Of a stretch of DNA of 64,000 nt, positions 14,528 to 27,876 are shown piece by piece. The stretch's first letter is position 1. Each line of letters opens with the position of its first letter. The DNA comes from Corella eumyota (Eukaryota; Chordata; Ascidiacea; Phlebobranchia; Corellidae): NCBI GenBank assembly GCA_963082875.1, contig OY720097.1, forward strand, positions 4,286,501 through 4,350,500, read 5' to 3'. Below the pieces are notes generated by a model, which was given only the letters and a program-made list of their open reading frames with translations, did not search any database and was not told the DNA's origin. The position numbers were made by a program, and so were the translations under genes.

Positions 14528-17103
14528 CTACAATTTTTCAAATTCCAAAATCCATTTTTTTGTTAGACTTAAATACAGATTTGGGTCATGCCCATAATCT
14601 TCATAGGTAAAATTTCCAGAGCGAGGTTTTCCCAACATATTTTTCACCATTGTGGATTTCTTATGCATAGCAGGTTCAATCTGAGTGCCCTCATGCCATT
14701 CATTAAAAGAAGTAATTGAAATAAAATTAGGTTTTGAATCAATTGCATTTTTCCAACTTGTTTCGTAATATTTTCCACCCAATCTTTGCTTTGTGTTTCT
14801 GCCATTCCAGGGTCTTTAAAACAGAAACATGTAGCTTAAATTAGGCCTTTAATTTAAAATTATTGTATAAGTTGTAAAGAGGTGACTTTTATAACTATTC
14901 ATTACTAAATGACTAAGTAACAATATTTCTTTCTGAAGTTTGTAAATACTTGTATTGGTGTGCACAGATATATAACTGCATACCAGCAGCGTGGTATAAT
15001 GGTCAGAACACTTGGCTTCACTGCATGAGGTCATGGGTTTGTTCCTCACTGCTCTCATGCTTTTGTGCCCTTGAGTAAGGCGCTATAAATGGTGTGAACT
15101 CCAGCTGAGCCAATACTTGATCAGCAGCTTAATTATCAGGCAAATATAATATATAGTATCCCAAGCTGCTAAAAACAGTTCGTGACTAGTCTGGGATACT
15201 CTATGTTTAGGTCATGAGTTAACCTTTCAATATCAAGGACAAAGAAATACAAAAATATAAATTAATACCTGACATTAGTGTCAATATATCCAGGGCCTAC
15301 ACTTGGTATAAAGATTAGTTTATTATTTTTAGCAAACAATGTCAAATCTTTCCAAGATTTCCATGTACTTCCATAACTGAATCCATCTGAGGCAAAATAA
15401 GTGTAAAAACCGTCAAATCCACCTTTGGCAATATCGTCTCTAAACAAAACAAAAAAGGTTTAAAATGCGTAGATAATTTTCCATAAATGTAAAGAAATAA
15501 ATTGTGTATTTTACCTGTGCTTGCTTTCCACTAGCAATCCAATCACGATTGCATCATTATTGGTCTCTCTTATACTGAATGACCCGCCTTTCTTTAAAAG
15601 TTGACTCCATTCGACTGGAGAAGTTAAATAAGAATCATAAACATAAATCAGGGGCAAGTTTTTATCACCAGTCCTTGGGTCATTGGTTCGATAAAAAGCA
15701 GGGTTGTCACCGTATCTGAATAGATAAAATTTTAAATTGGTATAATTTGTAGATACACAAAATAAATAACATAATTTGACTTCTACTCACTTCTTTAATA
15801 TAAATTTAATATCTTTGCCAACTGTAACTGCATTTCGACCTTTGTAAGGTTCAATGTGAAAGCAAATCTAATAAAAATGCCAAAAAGTCATTAAAAAGTT
15901 ATTTTTGTTTTTATCCACTAATAGTTTAAACTACCTTTATATTGTAAAGGTCAGCTATCTCAAATATACAGAGTATAAAATGCTCTGCAGGTAGTCCCTG
16001 GTCATCTGCCTTACCATCAGGATACCATGACAATGATAGCACACCTGACAATATCAAAGTTATATATATACATTACAATATACCTATAATAAGATTACAT
16101 TTTGGGGTTCTGTTTTTTTAAGACAGTTGCGACCTTAATCTGTATTAATATAATCTAAAAATTGCCACAAATCTTAAAATAAGGAGTAAACTTAAGATTT
16201 ACGGCATAAAGTAGTTGAACTGTAATGTTGGTGTGTTTTATTACTTACCAATGCCTGCTCTTGCGATTTGTTGCATGTGTGAGTGAATGATTTTTGGATC
16301 TTTCGAACTGTAAGCTCCAAGAAAGGGGTAGAAATTTGAGCCTAAATCATCAGGTGGAATATGACTTTCACCAGTTGAATATAATCTTGATATTCTTTTT
16401 TCCCAATGTGGCAAAAACTTATGATTCCAGTGTAAATATTTTTCATCAAATTCTGGATTTCCATACCAGGCATAATAAAACGCATGAACATTATAATTGA
16501 TTGGTAAATTATTTGCTTTTTGGAAGTTTTCCTAGACACATAAAGAAAGCTTTAAACAAAAAAATGGTTTATTATCATATAGACCCGGCAGCATGGTGTA
16601 ATGGTAAGAACACTTGCTACACCACACATGAGGTCGTGGGTTTAATCCCCATTGATCTTATGCTGTAGCGCCCTTGAGTAAGGCGCTATAAACGGTATGA
16701 ACTCCTGCTGAGCCAGCACTTAATCAGCAGCATAATTATCGGGCAATTATAATCTATATAATATCCCAAACTGCCACAGGCAACTCGAGACTGGGTCGGA
16801 GTAACTGATGTTACTCTATGTTTAAGTCGCGCTTTCGACTTTCCCACATTGAGGATAAAGATATATACAAAAAAAAAGATTTAAAATGCAACTTACAGGT
16901 TTGTCATACTTTTCCTCTAACTTCATACTTTTACTATTTAAGCTATCGTGTAGGTCTTTAAACTTTGGATTAACATCGTTTAACTTGTTTGACAGAAATT
17001 CTGTTGCAAAATTTTGACGAAAATTATAAAATATAACGATAAGAAAAACAACTAGAAAGAGCGTTAAAAGAGTTCGTCTTTTACTTCTAAAAAGTCGTTT
17101 CAT
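14528..17103 (-). CDS. MANEA: Glycoprotein endo-alpha-1,2-mannosidase (GH99)
   Basis: Seven exons: 17103-16897, 16531-16249, 16044-15935, 15867-15791, 15715-15515, 15439-15269 and 14813-14528. They total 1335 nt, 444 aa (human MANEA is slightly longer). It is a type II Golgi membrane protein: MKRLFRSKRR followed by a hydrophobic anchor LLTLFLVVFLIVIFY at residues 12-26, then a stem. The GH99 domain includes VHAFYYAWYGNPEFDEKYLHWNH in exon 2, SLSWYPDG in exon 3, ICFHIEPYKGR in exon 4, GFDGFYTYFASDGFSYGS in exon 6, and the catalytic region TSFNEWHEGTQIEPA in exon 7. The enzyme trims glucosylated mannose from N-glycans independently of glucosidases. SINE copies sit in introns 1 and 6. Upstream distance to RPL7A is about 0.9 kb. 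Confidence 0.96.
14985..15262 (+). repeat. tRNA-derived SINE, family 1
   Basis: Starts CAGCAGCGTGGTATAATGGTCAGAACACTTGG and carries a GGGTTTGTTCC B-box-like stretch and the CCTTGAGTAAGGCGCTATAAA core. The tail is degraded. It lies in the last MANEA intron. Confidence 0.8.
16586..16880 (+). repeat. tRNA-derived SINE, family 1, near full length
   Basis: Starts CGGCAGCATGGTGTAATGGTAAG. It has GGTCGTGGGTTTAATCCCC as the B-box region, the GTAAGGCGCTATAAACGGT core, the GGTCGGAGTAACTGATGTTAC segment and an A-rich 3' end. It lies in MANEA intron 1, with its tail very close to the exon 1 splice donor at about 16896. Confidence 0.88.
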
Positions 17104-17342
17104 ATTCTGCAAAACAAAAAGCTCGCTTAAAATTACACAAAAAGTAAATTTAAACAAATAGTTATACCAATGTTAGCAGTAAGCTTATTTAAAATATATT
17201 TGAACTATTATTTAAAAAAACGTTACCAGTGAAATCTTTAGTTAAACGTGTACATTTGTTTTGATTCTAAACCGACGCTGCATAACGTACGTAAAATATC
17301 GAAAATATCTATGCAAAATAAGCGCGTTTGCTAAACATGCAC

Positions 17343-17395
17343 GGGTCGACTGAAAATGAGGGAATGGAAATTGAAGGAACGGAAAATGAAGGAAA
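17343..17395 (+). repeat. Short copy of the GGAACGGAAAATGAA repeat element
   Basis: Begins GGGTCGACTGAAAATGAGGG and runs into GGAATGGAAATTGAAGGAAC units. It is the reverse complement of the outer end of the inverted repeat at 48.8-49.4 kb, which shows that element is dispersed. It stands about 65 bp upstream of a SINE copy. Confidence 0.6.
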
Positions 17396-17460
17396 ATTCT
17401 TATTAAGAATGCAAATTCTTATTAATGCATAGCTTGCCTATTAAATACTTACATTTTGCC

Positions 17461-17700
17461 TGCAGCGTGGTAAAGTGGTCAGAACATTTCTCACACTACA
17501 TAAGGTCTGGAGTTTGATCCTCTTGGGATCTTATGCTGTAGCACCCTTGAGTAAGGCGTTATAAACTCCTGCTAGGCCATTAGCAGCGCAATTCAAAACT
17601 ACCACAGGCAACTCGATACTGGGTCGGGTAACTGTTGTTACTCCACGTTAGGTTGCACATTCGAATTTCGCGAGTCGACGATAAAGATATATATGAAAAA
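17461..17700 (+). repeat. tRNA-derived SINE, family 1, internally deleted
   Basis: Starts TGCAGCGTGGTAAAGTGGTCAGAAC, has GAGTTTGATCCTC at the B-box position, and ends with GACGATAAAGATATATATG. The middle part is shortened relative to the other copies. It occupies the gap between the MANEA start and the RPL7A end. Confidence 0.8.
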
Positions 17701-17997
17701 TTTATAACTACACCCTTCATTTTTCTTCACGAAAATATTGTTAAAAGGTATTCTTAAAGCGGTATCTTAAAAAAATACAAAAACGAATAGATTAAGCGTA
17801 TTCCGATTGGGTAAAGATGGTGGTAATAGTTTAATTTAAACGCTTCCTTAGACACAGTACAAAACAGTTAAAACCAGAAATCAATAAAATAATATATGAA
17901 GCTTTTTAAACAACTCAACTATCTAAATTTTTATATTCAAATAGAAACCAAAAACACAGGATTTGAATGAGCAAAATATTTATTGAGCGAAATGTAA

Positions 17998-20374
17998 TTA
18001 CATTAAGCTTGCTTTTTGGGCAGCATCTTTAGCCCTAATTTTTTCAAGCTTTGCAACCTTGGCCGCTGATTTATTGCCCATAACTCCACCACCCCAATGA
18101 CGACGAATCTAGAAAAAACAAATTTTTTTTAAATCTTTCTAAAAAGTTAAAAAAATTGATTTTAGATTTGGTTGCTCAGACAAGTCATTTTTGGTCTTCA
18201 ATAAATATCAGGTGAAGAAATTCATACATCACAGCAAATGACAAAAAAAAATACATAAACAGCATTTGTACCTCATCAAATCTTTCGTTGTAATTTGTGC
18301 GAACACTTTCAACGAGTTTTCCCAACGAACTTTTATCCTCGCTGTAAAATAAGTTAGTTAGTGTGTAAATTGTGATTTTTTATCCAAAAAATTGGTGAAG
18401 TAACTTTGGATATCATCTCAGCGATCTTGGTGGTTGCCATTGTTATCACGTAATCAAGATAGCAAATATTACTGTCATCACAGATGATTAAAACAGTCTC
18501 GAAAAAAAATAAAATTGTGTAGTATGTTCATACATAAAGAATTCACATAACCATTAAAAAATGTGTTTATGTGTGGAAAAAAATTTAACTAATGCCCCAA
18601 TATTGCTAATTTAAAAAAAATAAGGTTTACTTGTTGACATCAGTAATGGCAACACAGGTACATGTTTTTCTGTGTACGAGACGTCCAAGTCGAGATTTGC
18701 CCTTGATGATGCAGTAAGGAACATTCATCTTTCTGCACAAAGCTGGTAGAAACACCACAATCTAATAGAAAACAGTTAATAAAATATACAAGTTATAAAA
18801 CACAACGAAATAACATCATAATGCAAATTGTAAATTTAGGTAAATTTGCATTACCTCGATTGGTTCAACATCATGAGCAATCACAACCAATTGTGCCTTT
18901 TTGCGCTCGATAAGATTTGTCACATCATTGACTCCACTTGCGAGAACAAGAGGACGACGGGTCGGCGTGTCTGGCTTTCCTGCAGCTCTACAAAAGGAAT
19001 TGTTTGTTAGAGATCAGGGCTTGCAGTGATCTAATGTGGGTTTGATTTTATTGACACCTCAGAAAAGTAACGGTATTTGATATCATGTACAATCCTACTA
19101 AAACTGTTTGATAATGGCAGAATTATTTTAACATCATTGGTGTCACATTGCTAAAAAAACGTAAACGGTAAAAGTTAAATTAACCTTTCTTCTGCACGTA
19201 GTCGTAACCGCGCACGCTTCTGCAATTTTGATTCAGGTTGGTATTTCTTGGCCAAACGAAACAATGCAGTGGCTGTATTGGGAACGAAATAATTACAAAA
19301 CAGTGTTTTGACGACAAAGCACTGTCTTGTAAATGTCTTATGCTGTAAGAGCATTAGAACATACTTGCACGGCTAAATTAGCCAAAACAAGGGGCATCAA
19401 TTTAGTTTAGTGTATCTAAATAATATAAAAAGTTAGCAAATCTAATTAAAACATTTTACCAATAATATACAAGCTCTTACTATTAAACAGATTTTAAAAG
19501 ATAAATATAAATACCAGTCTGAAAAGTAGGGCAGTTTTCGACGAGATTTGTGCGTGCAAGAGTAAAAAATAGCATGACTGCGCATGCAGGCATACCAAAA
19601 TTTTCGGTCTATTGTGCACATGTGATTCATGTCAGCGTGTTTTTCTTTAAATATGTTATCACAAGACGTCAGTATTGCGCGTGCGCGAATTTTTTTAAAA
19701 ACCAGGTATGCAAACCGTTAAATACCGGGGTGCATTTTTTTTCATCGAAAAAAATCTTGTGCATGCACGCTGTCCTAATTTTCAGACTGGCAGACTGGTA
19801 AATATATATATATGCCTTAACATAAATAAACAATTAAAACATACCAGTTTGACGATCAAGGGTGTTGCTGAACTGGTTGATTGCCGGTGGAATTTTAAGT
19901 CGTCGTTGAAGAACAACTTTTTGGCGTTGAAGTCGAATATATTTTGGCCATCTAACAAAGTGGGTCAAATCCCGCTTGGGTTGGATGTCTTGACCTTAAT
20001 TGTTTTTTTAATTTTAAAAATTTTGTTGCTGAACACACAGACACCCGATATTAAATAAAATATATACTTCATGGTAAATAACTAATAATCCAATTAAAAA
20101 TTAATGGTTAGACCGTTGCTAAACGTTACTGTTTTAATGGCTTACCTATGCCAAAATTCTTTGGACGTTTCTCGAAAAGAGGATTTTTCACTTTTCTTGC
20201 GAGGGCTTTTTTCGCCAACAATGGAGCGGTTGCCACCCTCTTTCCACGAGATTTCTTACCTTTTGGCTTTTAAATGAAAAACATATTGCTTAACAAAGAA
20301 CTTATGAAAAATATTTAACATAAAACGTACACAGTCATTTAGATTAACTTGGATATAAATAGTAAACTCACCAT
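17998..20374 (-). CDS. RPL7A: 60S ribosomal protein L7a (eL8)
   Basis: Eight exons: 20374-20372 (start codon only), 20266-20146, 19994-19845, 19272-19185, 18987-18855, 18761-18631, 18341-18272 and 18108-17998. They sum to 807 nt, 268 aa, against 266 in human. The sequence follows eL8 throughout: [15 protein letters not shown] at the start, [44 protein letters not shown], the L7Ae/NHP2 core [21 protein letters not shown] and [15 protein letters not shown], and RRHWGGG near the C-terminus. It is a structural protein of the large subunit. As in vertebrates, introns host C/D snoRNAs, and three candidates are listed separately. The start-codon-only first exon is a known ribosomal protein gene layout. 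The gene is head to head with FKBP12. Confidence 0.97.
18172..18238 (-). ncRNA. C/D box snoRNA, SNORD36-type, in the last RPL7A intron
   Basis: Read on the minus strand it has a TTGCT/AGCAA terminal stem. The C-box-like GTGATGT is followed by GAATTTCTTCAC directly before a D' box CTGA, and a final D box CTGA closes the RNA. GAATTTCTTCAC is the exact complement of the conserved 28S rRNA segment GTGAAGAAATTC. From memory this is the target region of a SNORD36-group guide, and RPL7A is the vertebrate host gene of SNORD36. The second guide (before D) is unassigned. Confidence 0.72.
18412..18488 (-). ncRNA. SNORD24: C/D box snoRNA SNORD24 (U24)
   Basis: On the minus strand a perfect terminal stem ATCATCT/AGATGAT encloses a C box GTGATGA and D box CTGA. 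Two antisense blocks match vertebrate U24 as I recall it: ATATTTGCTATCT before the D' position (CTTGA here) and ACCACCAAGATCG before the D box. U24 guides 2'-O-methylation in 28S rRNA and lives in an RPL7A intron in vertebrates, as here (between exons 6 and 7). Confidence 0.88.
19053..19144 (-). ncRNA. Probable C/D box snoRNA, target unassigned
   Basis: In the RPL7A intron between exons 4 and 5, minus strand. A perfect 6-bp stem GACACC/GGTGTC brackets a C box AATGATGT and a D box CTGA. The expected guide directly before D is TACCGTTACTTTT. I could not match this to an rRNA site I know. Box spacing, stem and host intron support a snoRNA; sequence identity to a named one is not established. Confidence 0.6.
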
Positions 20375-20892
20375 TTTCTACGATTGCTAAAACTCAACAC
20401 TCACACCAACGATTAAATGAAAAGGAATGATTGAGAAAAAAAACATGCTCGTTGGCAAAAAAAACATAGACATATCATAATATAAACTTATACTTTTTTC
20501 ACATTGTTTTTAATAAAATTTAAATTACTAATGCTTTTTATTTATTTAAATTAACTTTAAAAAATTAAAAAAAAATTAATGCAATTTTTTAAAACTAGCC
20601 CATTAACTGAAACCAGATTCATAATTGGGTCATGAAACGCGTGCTATAAGAAAGCTATAAGGCGTAACCCAATAAACCCGCGCGCGGAACGAGAAAAACG
20701 AGTGCAACGACTATTCTATCTACAGGCAGACTGTTTTTTGTAATGTGCGTATTTATTTTTTAACCCTTCAAGTTTAGGAGCAAAAGTATGTTTTTGCATA
20801 ATAATTTTGTAACTGTTTTTTTAGATATAAGAAGTAACATTCCTAACTCTTTAAAATTTTAAGTTATTTTTGAAATAAAATCAAACCGCAAA
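20375..20892. promoter_or_regulatory. Shared head-to-head promoter region of RPL7A and FKBP12
   Basis: About 520 bp separate the two divergent start codons. The middle (about 20640-20710) is locally GC-rich compared with its surroundings (AACCCAATAAACCCGCGCGCGG), the usual look of a housekeeping promoter here. No TATA box is clear. Both promoters must lie in this stretch, so the sharing is inferred from position. Confidence 0.5.
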
Positions 20893-21764
20893 ATGGGAGT
20901 TGATATTGAAACGATTAAACCGGGAGATGGTAAGGTTTTTAAATTAATTCGATTGATTTCCTTTAAAAAAACATTCTAAATATAAGGCACATGACTGTCA
21001 GACTACACCAGTTCCAAAAAATCAATTTCGTTTTTATATATATATAAGATTTTAAAAATTAAATTTATTTTTTTTACAGGTCAAAATTTTCCAACCAAGG
21101 GTAACACTGTCACAGTTCATTATACTGGCAAGTTATTTCTTTAACCAATTTTAATAAAATAAATTTTTTTAATAATTAAATAGTTGCAAAAAAAATTACA
21201 ACCTAAGGCTAGTATTTACACACCTTTCTAATAAAACCATTATTTAATTTTTAGGAACTTTGACAAATGGCAAAAAATTCGATTCATCGAGAGACCGTGG
21301 AAAGCCATTCGAGTTTAAAATTGGAGTTGGTCAAGTTATCAAAGCATGGGATGAAGGTGTATTACAAGTAAGTATATTTTTTCTGCTTAAGCCCGGTCAG
21401 CTAGACTACAATTATTTTATGTATTCCCATGAGCATTTGATATCATCTAAACGGATATTTAAAAATATAAACTAATCCCCAAGGAAGGTACTGCTATAAA
21501 TAATTCTTTGTATTATTTAATAATTAAAATCTTTTTTAAAAGTGACTTTTAATTTGACCTCAAAATTTTTGCTTCCCCAACCAAAATTATTGTTCTATTT
21601 GGGCATATCCTTTAACTAAGGTAACTATTTTTTAGATGTCAAAGGGCCAACGTGCAAAGTTAACATGCAGCCCAGATTATGCTTATGGTCAAGCTGGTGC
21701 AGGTGGAGTTATACCACCCAATGCTACACTTCTTTTCGATGTAGAACTGATTAGTTTTTGCTAA
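20893..21764 (+). CDS. FKBP1A: Peptidyl-prolyl cis-trans isomerase FKBP12
   Basis: Four exons: 20893-20929, 21080-21127, 21255-21367 and 21636-21764. They give 327 nt, 108 aa, exactly the usual FKBP12 length. Diagnostic segments include [58 protein letters not shown], and [20 protein letters not shown] ending in FDVELISFC. Residues of the FK506 pocket (Tyr of HYTG, DSSRDR, FxF, VI, W, YAYG) are present. It is a cytosolic prolyl isomerase that also binds ryanodine and TGF-beta receptors in animals. Intron 2 begins with GC (CTG|GCAAGT), a GC-AG intron needed to keep the frame YTG|TL. Confidence 0.96.
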
Positions 21765-22082
21765 ACCATATACGAGAAAACATTCACAAAGTTCTACAGG
21801 ATATATATTTTTTATGTTGCTATTTTTAGATTAAATTTTCACTTTGATTTGCGTAGGAAAATTAAAATGATATCACTTTCTATTTTCATTCATTTAAAAA
21901 ATCTGTACAACACCAAAGCTATTTTTTTCATTATATAATAATGTAATTTCAGTTTACAGTGTACAACAATATAATACATACACATATATTGGTGAACATG
22001 GTTTTGTTTTAAAGCACAGTGTCTTGTTTTAAAAAGTAGAAAAAAAAAATGTTTCTTAAAATTAAACTTAAATAAAAAATTA

Positions 22083-25495
<3,413 letters not shown>

Positions 25496-27243
25496 TTAAA
25501 GTTCACCCTTGGCCTCTGATGTTTTGTGAAAATACTTCATCTTCTCTTTGGGGTCTGGAATAATCTGCAAAAAATTAAAAATAGATAAAAAAATTTAAAG
25601 TTTTAGAAAAAATAACTACATAACAGAGAAACATTATAATAGGTTTTTATACATCTTCAGTAATAACGAATAAAACGTGATAACAAAATCTAGCATCCAC
25701 GACAAAAATGTGATAATTATTTTTATTTATTTTTTATTTTTCTTACAGACCATACTAAACGAATTATGAAAACTAATTACACTTACAGTATCTTTGCCTG
25801 GCTCCCAGTTAGCAGGGCACACCTCACCATGTTCATCAGTATGTTGGAAAGCTTGTACAAGTCTTAAGGTTTCATCAACTGATCGACCAACAGGCAAATC
25901 ATTCATTGTAATTTGCCTTAAAATTCCATGTGGATCAATAATAAAAAGACCTCTGTAATAAAAAGACAAAATTAGTTAATTGTGGAAATATTTATAGCAT
26001 ATTTGTTTTTACTTTACCTTAAAGTGTGTCCAAGATCTTCAAGCAAAACTCCATAATCTCGAGATATTTTATGAGTAAGATCAGACACGAGTGGAATATT
26101 CATCTTACCAAGACCACCCTCTGATCTTGCTGTGTTGATCCTTTATTTAAAGCAAAATTACTATTCATGTAATTCTAGGTTATTATACAACCTATTATAA
26201 ATAAAAAAACAAGGTAAAGCAAACCATGCAAGATGTGTGAAGTGGGAGTCCACAGAAGCTCCCACTACTTCAGTATTTATTTTCCTAAACTCATCAATTC
26301 TATCTGAGAATGCAATAATTTCTGTTGGGCATACGAAAGTGCTAAAGAAAAAAATAACAAGTTAGTTAAAATATATAAATAAAATTTTTATTTTTAAACA
26401 AAACAATATTAAAAGATGGAAAACTTACAAATCGAGAGGGTAGAAGAAAAATACTAGATATTTTCCCTTATAATCAGATAGTTTAATGGTTTCTATTTCA
26501 CCATTAATAATTGCTGTAGAACTCCATTGCGGTGCTGGTTTGGAAACTAAAATAAAAAAGGTGTTTAGCAATACCACAAATAAATTATAAATTCTGAAAA
26601 TATAATAAATTAAATCATTGATTAATAAAAACAATAATAAAGTTTTCAATACAATATTTTTACTAATATTTAATTATTTTTTACTTACAATTAATTTTAA
26701 ATTCAAACCCTTCATTTAACTCTTTGCCTCACCCAAATAATTAGATTATAGTTTAAGACTTTTCACCAAAACCTTTTCTAAATTATTTATTTATAAATTC
26801 ACTAACCTTTTACTTCAACACTGACATAATTAGAATCTAAAATAAGTGCTACAGGATCAAAACATGAATTTATTTGATTTTTAATAGGAGCTATTGTAAT
26901 GTGAACTATAAACTGATACTATCTTAATTGACTAGTTTCATGGAAGTATTACACAAGATATACTATCACCTCAAATCTATGGTTTTTAAATATTCTAGTC
27001 AAAGAACAAGCCCACTTATAAAACCTTATTAATTATAAAACAATTTGGCTTTGCTATTTAAATACTATCAGTTTAAAAATGTAAAATTTTAAACTTACTT
27101 TGAGCCTTGGTTGATTGCAAAAGATGACTGGTATAAGATGGCCAAAACACTCCAGGAGGAAGTTGCGAATTTTCCTCTGCATAGCATTTGTTAAAAACAA
27201 TAACAAACGCAAATATCAGCATTTTTAAGCTTAAAAATCCCAT
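25496..27243 (-). CDS. PRDX4: Peroxiredoxin-4-like secretory/ER 2-Cys peroxiredoxin
   Basis: Six exons: 27243-27099, 26546-26429, 26341-26225, 26140-26018, 25952-25787 and 25564-25496. They give 738 nt, 245 aa. The N-terminus [22 protein letters not shown] looks like a signal peptide, and the following [11 protein letters not shown] spacer fits PRDX4 rather than cytosolic PRDX1/2. Peroxidatic Cys92 lies in FVCPTE, resolving Cys213 in [10 protein letters not shown]. The GGLG (135-138) and C-terminal YF (234-235) motifs typical of hyperoxidation-sensitive typical 2-Cys peroxiredoxins are both present. The enzyme reduces hydrogen peroxide in the ER and hands disulfide equivalents to protein disulfide isomerases. 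The gene is shorter than human PRDX4 mainly in the N-terminal extension. Confidence 0.93.
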
Positions 27244-27876
27244 TTTGCACAATTGTAAGAAGCACCACCTAATTTCTTTGTATAAAAGTAAAAACTTTAG
27301 TTAATTACAGCAGTAATAAATAACCAAAACATCAAAATATTAAATCAACAAAAAGCTTTAAATTATGAAATACATGGTGAGCAATCATGCGTTGCGTTGT
27401 TAAGGTGCTTACTCGTCCATGTAAACGACACGTGGAAAAAATTCTTTACTCGGGTATTAAATGCTTATCCTCATTTGTAAAAACCCACTTTATTACAGAG
27501 TTCCTACTATTTTTTACATTAATTAATATGATTTTTTATATTTTACAATTAAACAAACCGGCGTAAATTATTCACTATAGGCTTCAAATCGGGCTATCAA
27601 ATTGGACTTTCGACACCTTAAATAAATACCCACATAAAAAAAAATCTTTTTTTAAATCTTTATTAATCAGAATTTTGTTTTTAATTAATTATGTTTAAAC
27701 ATACAAAAATAAATAAATTAATATGAACGAAACGAATTTGATACACGAAAGTTTTCTGTGCCTATCCTTGCATAATTTGTATTTTTAAAAAACAATAAAC
27801 ATACCCCAAGAAAATACAATCAGTGTATAATTAGCACAAAATTAATGAATTTAGTTTAAACATTTAAATGCTGAAA
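27244..27876. other. Intergenic gap PRDX4 / ECI1
   Basis: About 630 bp of AT-rich DNA between the ECI1 stop codon and the PRDX4 start codon. No gene, repeat or RNA seen. It includes the PRDX4 promoter and the ECI1 3' UTR. Confidence 0.4.

Noticed and set aside
19273-19450. Possible H/ACA snoRNA in the RPL7A intron between exons 3 and 4 (several small hairpins and ACA triplets, minus strand)
   Set aside because: No convincing hinge box with two hairpins and correctly placed ACA; too weak to list.
19550-20058. Overlapping frames on the plus strand inside RPL7A
   Set aside because: They cover RPL7A intron 3 and exon 3 on the other strand and show no domain.
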